Below are positions 60,314 to 64,000 of a DNA stretch of 64,000 bases, in pieces. This DNA comes from Alteromonas sp. ASW11-130 (GTDB taxonomy: Bacteria; Pseudomonadota; Gammaproteobacteria; Enterobacterales; Alteromonadaceae): the NCBI RefSeq assembly GCF_026183735.1, contig NZ_JAPFRE010000015.1:124001-188000 (forward strand), written 5' to 3'. The notes beneath the pieces were generated by a model, which saw only the letters and a program-made list of their open reading frames with translations, was not told the origin of the DNA and made no database searches. Position numbers and translations under genes: made by a program. The number at the start of each line of letters is the position of its first letter. Within the stretch, counting starts at the first letter, position 1.

Positions 60314-63300
60314 ATGTCTCCGCTCGCAATGGTAAAGCACACTTTATTAATCCTAGCGTTATTTTATTCGCTGGCAGTCCAATCGCAATCTACCATTCAG
60401 CTATTCGATGCCAATTCTCAAACTAACCTTGCTAATAACTTTGCGTTTTATTTCGAAGGAAGTTCGCAACTGACTATCAGCGAGGCGATTGATCGCCGCC
60501 AGAGTTTCCAATGGCATACCGAGAAAAACCCTAATTTTGGCTTTCATAGCAACGGCCTATGGCTAGTAAGTCGCTTTTCAAATGTTAGCAACGAGACTCG
60601 CTGGGTTTTTTCGGTGAATTTTAGTCAGCTTGATAAAGTTGATTTTTATGTGGTCGTCAATGGCGAAGTCGTTCAACAAAGCTTTCAAGGTAAACTCCAA
60701 AGCGCTCAGCGATTTCGCGTACCCACGTTACGTTCAACTCTTCCTGATGCGACTCCCACAGAACTATATATACGGGTGGAAAGTCATTCATCTAGCTTAA
60801 TTGTGCCTTTGGTGGTGACGCCAGAACCCATGCATAGTTTTAAAATACAGGTAGATAGTATCTTATGGGGGCTGTTCTACGGCGGTTTAGTCATTCTCGC
60901 CGTTTACAACTTGATTTTATATTTTGGTACACGTGAACCCGCATTGCTTGCATATGTAAGTTATATCGCGGCGGTTGTATTATGGCAATTCATTTGGGGC
61001 GGCCATATCCAGCTCACTGCGAGTGAAGGCTTGTCACCATGGGTGGTTTCTCATACCGAGTTGATTTTTATCATTATCGGGGTGAGCTCTGGTATTTTTA
61101 CCATGTTCTTTTTAGAAACCAAGGAAAATGCGCGGACGGCTCATCTGGCGGTTGTATCTCTAATTATTTTACAATGTGTGTTAGGCCTGGTTTGTATATT
61201 GGATGTACTTCCTCACATATGGAAAAACAATCTGGTTTACGGGGTCGGTATTGTCGCCATTCTTAGTTACGTTTATGCAGGCTTTGAAGCTTTTATGAAC
61301 CACTTCAAACCAGCCCGTTACTTTATATTCGCGTGGAGCATGTTGGGGTGCGGTGCATTATTTGGCATGTTAAGCCTGATCGGCGTGCTCCCGTCTAATA
61401 CCTTTACCACCTATTGCTTTCAGGTAGGCGTTTTTCTAGAGGCAGGGCTATTCTCTATTGCACTGATGGAAAAGAGTCGCAGTCAACTGGAATCTGAAGT
61501 TGAACAGGCGACAGATGATTTACGCAACAACATGGAGTTAATAGAAGAGCAAAATGCCCGCTTAGATATTGCCCGTAAAGATGCGATTAAAGCGAGTAAT
61601 GTTAAATCGCAGTTTTTGGCCAATATGAGCCACGAAATTCGCACTCCACTAAACGCTATCTTAGGGTTCAGCCGTGAACTTAATCATTCTTCGTTACCAA
61701 GCGAGCAGCAAGAACAAGCCAGAATAATTAGTACCTCAGCAGATAACTTACTGACTATTGTGAATGATGTTTTGGATTTCTCAAAAATTGAGGCAGGAAA
61801 ATTAACCATTAATCTTCAGCCATTTTCACCGAATCAACTGCTGGAGGAAATGGTGACATTGGTGTCCAAGTCAGCCCATGCCAAACGAATCGAATTTGTA
61901 TTTGAGCTGGCTCCCCTGCCTGAAAAGCTTATTGGCGACATGTTTCGGATTAAACAAGTATTAAATAACTTATTAAGTAATGCTCTTAAGTTTACTAATA
62001 GCGGCTGCATCACTTTGTCTGCTAAGGGCCGCCCCCTCCCCCACGGCATTCATGAAATCGAAATCAGTGTTGAAGATACGGGGATAGGCATTAGCCGTCA
62101 CGACAAGAAAAAGCTTTTCACTGCTTTTTCACAAGTAGATGATTCGTTAAATCGAAACTATCAGGGGACCGGGCTCGGTTTAGTAATCTGCCGGGAACTG
62201 GTTAGATTAATGCGTGGTACGCTCCATCTAAAAAGTACCCCGGGGCAAGGCAGTAAGTTTACCGTTACTCTAAGAATGAATCAGTTAAGCCAAAAATTTG
62301 CTTTGACACATTCTTCTGAATGGACGGGGAAACAGATTGTATTAATCGACCCGGTTCCAGAAACGCGGTATGCAAGTGCATCGATGTTACGTTATTTAGG
62401 TGCTCACGTTACGTCGGTCGAGTCTTTGGCCTATTTGAAGTGTCTTCCCGAGACCAACCCAGATTATTTATTCGCCGTCGTACCCGTTACAAAATTAAGT
62501 AAACGCGATAGCTATTTAAGCGAAGTTATTCAATTTTCAGCTCAAAAGCGTATTCTTTGGTATTCAGGGCCCGAGCCTTTCAACCAATACCCCAGCCTGA
62601 CCCAGCACTTTCATACGCAAATTAGGATGCCTCTCACCATTACCAAACTGGAAAGCTTACTTTATCAAAAAGCGAATTCGAACCACAACCCGGTGCAAAA
62701 TAAGATTAACAGCCTTCCCAGTGTCCGTATTTTAGCGGTTGATGATATGGATATGAACCTAAAACTTTTGCATACCTGGTTGAACAATTCGCCAGTTGAG
62801 CTGACTACAACCATGAACGGACAGGATGCGGTTAACCGCTGCCAGACTCAGGAGTTCGATTTGATTCTTATGGACGTGCAGATGCCAGGCATGGATGGCT
62901 TACAAGCGACCCAACTTATCCGAAAAACCGCGTTAAATTTAGGTACGCCGATTATTGCAGTTACTGCTCATGCGTTTAAAGAGGAGCAAGAGCGCCTGTT
63001 GGCCTCAGGCATGGACGATTATTTACCGAAACCGATCGAAATCGATAATTTAGTGGACCTTGTTCAACGCTGGTGTCGAAGTGTCAGCCCACAAGAACCA
63101 TCACTGCCTTCCATCGACTGGCCACTTGCTTTAAAGCGCTCCAACCATAATCCTGCCGTAGCTAAGGAATTACTGGAAGACTTTATAAACATGTTGCCCG
63201 ACACCCTGCATATTATTACCGACACGTGGGAACGTAATGAATTCGCTGACCTAGGCACAGAAGTGCACCGTTTGCATGGAGCTTGTTGCTATACTGGGGC

Positions 63301-63472
63301 CCCCAGGTTACAAGAATTGACTAAGCAAATGGAGAGCGCCCTTAAATTAAAACAATACTTGGTAGTGGAAGAATTGATGCCTGACTTTTTAGAAGAAGCC
63401 AGACACGTTCAGCAAGAAGGTAGAAAGCGGCTTCAGGAAATGGATTTAATAGACCTGGCTAATAAATTTTAA
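60314..63472 (+). CDS. Hybrid sensor histidine kinase, BarA-like with 7TMR-DISM sensor
   Basis: 1052 residues. Signal peptide, periplasmic 7TMR-DISM extracellular domain (about 30-170), seven membrane helices (about 180-390), coiled coil, HisKA with the phospho-His in NMSHEIRTPLNAI, and HATPase (VNDVLDFSKIEAGK, NNLLSNALKFT, DTGIGI, GTGLGL). A degenerate receiver follows, then a true receiver (Asp in LILMDVQMPGMDG) and an Hpt domain (HRLHGACCYTGAPRL). The kinase-pseudoreceiver-receiver-Hpt order and the Hpt sequence resemble BarA of the Gac/Csr pathway, but E. coli BarA has a different N-terminal sensor. BarA identity is therefore inferred. Confidence 0.85.
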   Translation: MSPLAMVKHTLLILALFYSLAVQSQSTIQLFDANSQTNLANNFAFYFEGSSQLTISEAIDRRQSFQWHTEKNPNFGFHSNGLWLVSRFSNVSNETRWVFSVNFSQLDKVDFYVVVNGEVVQQSFQGKLQSAQRFRVPTLRSTLPDATPTELYIRVESHSSSLIVPLVVTPEPMHSFKIQVDSILWGLFYGGLVILAVYNLILYFGTREPALLAYVSYIAAVVLWQFIWGGHIQLTASEGLSPWVVSHTELIFIIIGVSSGIFTMFFLETKENARTAHLAVVSLIILQCVLGLVCILDVLPHIWKNNLVYGVGIVAILSYVYAGFEAFMNHFKPARYFIFAWSMLGCGALFGMLSLIGVLPSNTFTTYCFQVGVFLEAGLFSIALMEKSRSQLESEVEQATDDLRNNMELIEEQNARLDIARKDAIKASNVKSQFLANMSHEIRTPLNAILGFSRELNHSSLPSEQQEQARIISTSADNLLTIVNDVLDFSKIEAGKLTINLQPFSPNQLLEEMVTLVSKSAHAKRIEFVFELAPLPEKLIGDMFRIKQVLNNLLSNALKFTNSGCITLSAKGRPLPHGIHEIEISVEDTGIGISRHDKKKLFTAFSQVDDSLNRNYQGTGLGLVICRELVRLMRGTLHLKSTPGQGSKFTVTLRMNQLSQKFALTHSSEWTGKQIVLIDPVPETRYASASMLRYLGAHVTSVESLAYLKCLPETNPDYLFAVVPVTKLSKRDSYLSEVIQFSAQKRILWYSGPEPFNQYPSLTQHFHTQIRMPLTITKLESLLYQKANSNHNPVQNKINSLPSVRILAVDDMDMNLKLLHTWLNNSPVELTTTMNGQDAVNRCQTQEFDLILMDVQMPGMDGLQATQLIRKTALNLGTPIIAVTAHAFKEEQERLLASGMDDYLPKPIEIDNLVDLVQRWCRSVSPQEPSLPSIDWPLALKRSNHNPAVAKELLEDFINMLPDTLHIITDTWERNEFADLGTEVHRLHGACCYTGAPRLQELTKQMESALKLKQYLVVEELMPDFLEEARHVQQEGRKRLQEMDLIDLANKF

Positions 63473-64000
63473 TTGGTCTGCTCATTACGGGACGCTTGTG
63501 ATTGCTGGCATTGTTTCAATAAGGTTGCAAATTCGGTAGCAGACCTATCAAGATCAGCTGTTGAGATATACACATCAAAACCTAACCTATCACGTAATTG
63601 TGACATGCGATTAGCAAGCATCGCTTTTACCCCGGTTAACTGTTCACCATTTTCGAGTACGACCGGTTTGTCATCGAACATATCATTTCCATAACACATA
63701 CCCGTCTGACAGTTATCTTCATCCCGTTGCAATAACAGCGGTCGCTGCTCCATTAAAATATGGGTAGCCAAACGTGGCGAAATACCGCGTAAAAATGGTG
63801 AATAATCTTTTAGTTTGAAGCCTACTGCTTCGAGCTCCTGATGTTCAATGCCCCGTCGAATACGTGGGCAATCTACACGCTGCACATTATCCCAACTGAG
63901 TTGCCATTTGCCCAATCGATGGAAATAGCGTACTTCAGCCGGTGTAATTGCCAAGCTGAATTCGGGCTCACGCAATTTGAACCATCCGATCAATAAGGTC
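63469..64000 (-). CDS. DUF2982 family protein, 5'-partial at window edge
   Basis: The frame is open to the window end; the first in-frame start-like codon (TTG 63993) is internal. Visible sequence: GWFKLREPEFSLAITPAEVRYFHRLGKWQLSWDNVQRVDCP, then LGFDVYISTADLDRSA, a pattern I associate with DUF2982, whose members have N-terminal membrane helices (here outside the window). Convergent with the kinase gene; the two stop codons overlap by 2 bases. Confidence 0.75.
   Translation of the reverse strand, partial: TLLIGWFKLREPEFSLAITPAEVRYFHRLGKWQLSWDNVQRVDCPRIRRGIEHQELEAVGFKLKDYSPFLRGISPRLATHILMEQRPLLLQRDEDNCQTGMCYGNDMFDDKPVVLENGEQLTGVKAMLANRMSQLRDRLGFDVYISTADLDRSATEFATLLKQCQQSQASRNEQTN

Overview
The window is a chromosomal segment of a marine gammaproteobacterium, most likely of the family Alteromonadaceae (Alteromonas, Aestuariibacter, Paraglaciecola or a relative). 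The evidence is the gene order mrcA / pilMNOPQ-aroK-aroB-damX-dam with rpe-trpS beyond, a compact argCBFGHA operon, an argD/astA/astD/DUF1338 operon, TonB receptor plus flavin halogenase genes, and a PEP-CTERM-type protein. No rRNA, tRNA, intact insertion sequence, prophage or CRISPR array was recognised.

Layout. 1-6307: arginine biosynthesis operon argC(partial)-argB-argF-argG-argH-argA, with a heptanucleotide repeat between argF and argG. 6308-17397: an accessory, gene-sparse stretch with small membrane proteins, a stand-alone effector-binding domain, two GNAT acetyltransferases, a YdjM-type membrane protein, an XRE regulator/membrane protein pair, a RES-type toxin-antitoxin module, a hydrolase and yghU. 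17983-35444: core genes, namely maeA, mrcA, the type IV pilus alignment and secretin operon, shikimate genes, damX-dam, a TorF-type porin, rpe, trpS and pabA. 35533-41692: an HDOD protein, then the arginine succinyltransferase catabolic operon ending in a DUF1338 enzyme and a strong terminator. 42268-47778: a GFA/PaiB/racemase cassette, a PEP-CTERM protein behind a sigma-54-like promoter, an IalB-like protein, a nested tandem-repeat array that abuts the last 19 codons and stop of a second racemase gene, and a cupin protein. 48017-54017: a TonB-dependent receptor and two flavin-dependent halogenases. 54465-57752: a broken DUF4440/NTF2-like gene, a PAS-GGDEF-EAL gene broken by a one-base deletion, and an H-NOX gas sensor directly upstream of it. 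57806-64000: parC, a BarA-like hybrid kinase with a 7TMR-DISM sensor, and a partial DUF2982 gene.

How the genes fit together. Arginine is made by the first operon and degraded by the AST operon; argD (37110) can serve both directions. The pil operon builds the T4P inner-membrane alignment complex and outer-membrane secretin next to the cell-wall synthase PBP1A. The H-NOX (proximal His104, Y133-S135-R137, no distal Tyr) should sense NO and act on the c-di-GMP enzyme encoded downstream, but as sequenced that enzyme is cut off just before its GGDEF motif. Three single-base deletions lie within about 1.5 kb (near 54690, 54795 and 56130), so either this region is decaying or the sequence has local errors.

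Limits. All calls come from reading the sequence and recalling protein families. No database search, structure prediction or folding calculation was run.
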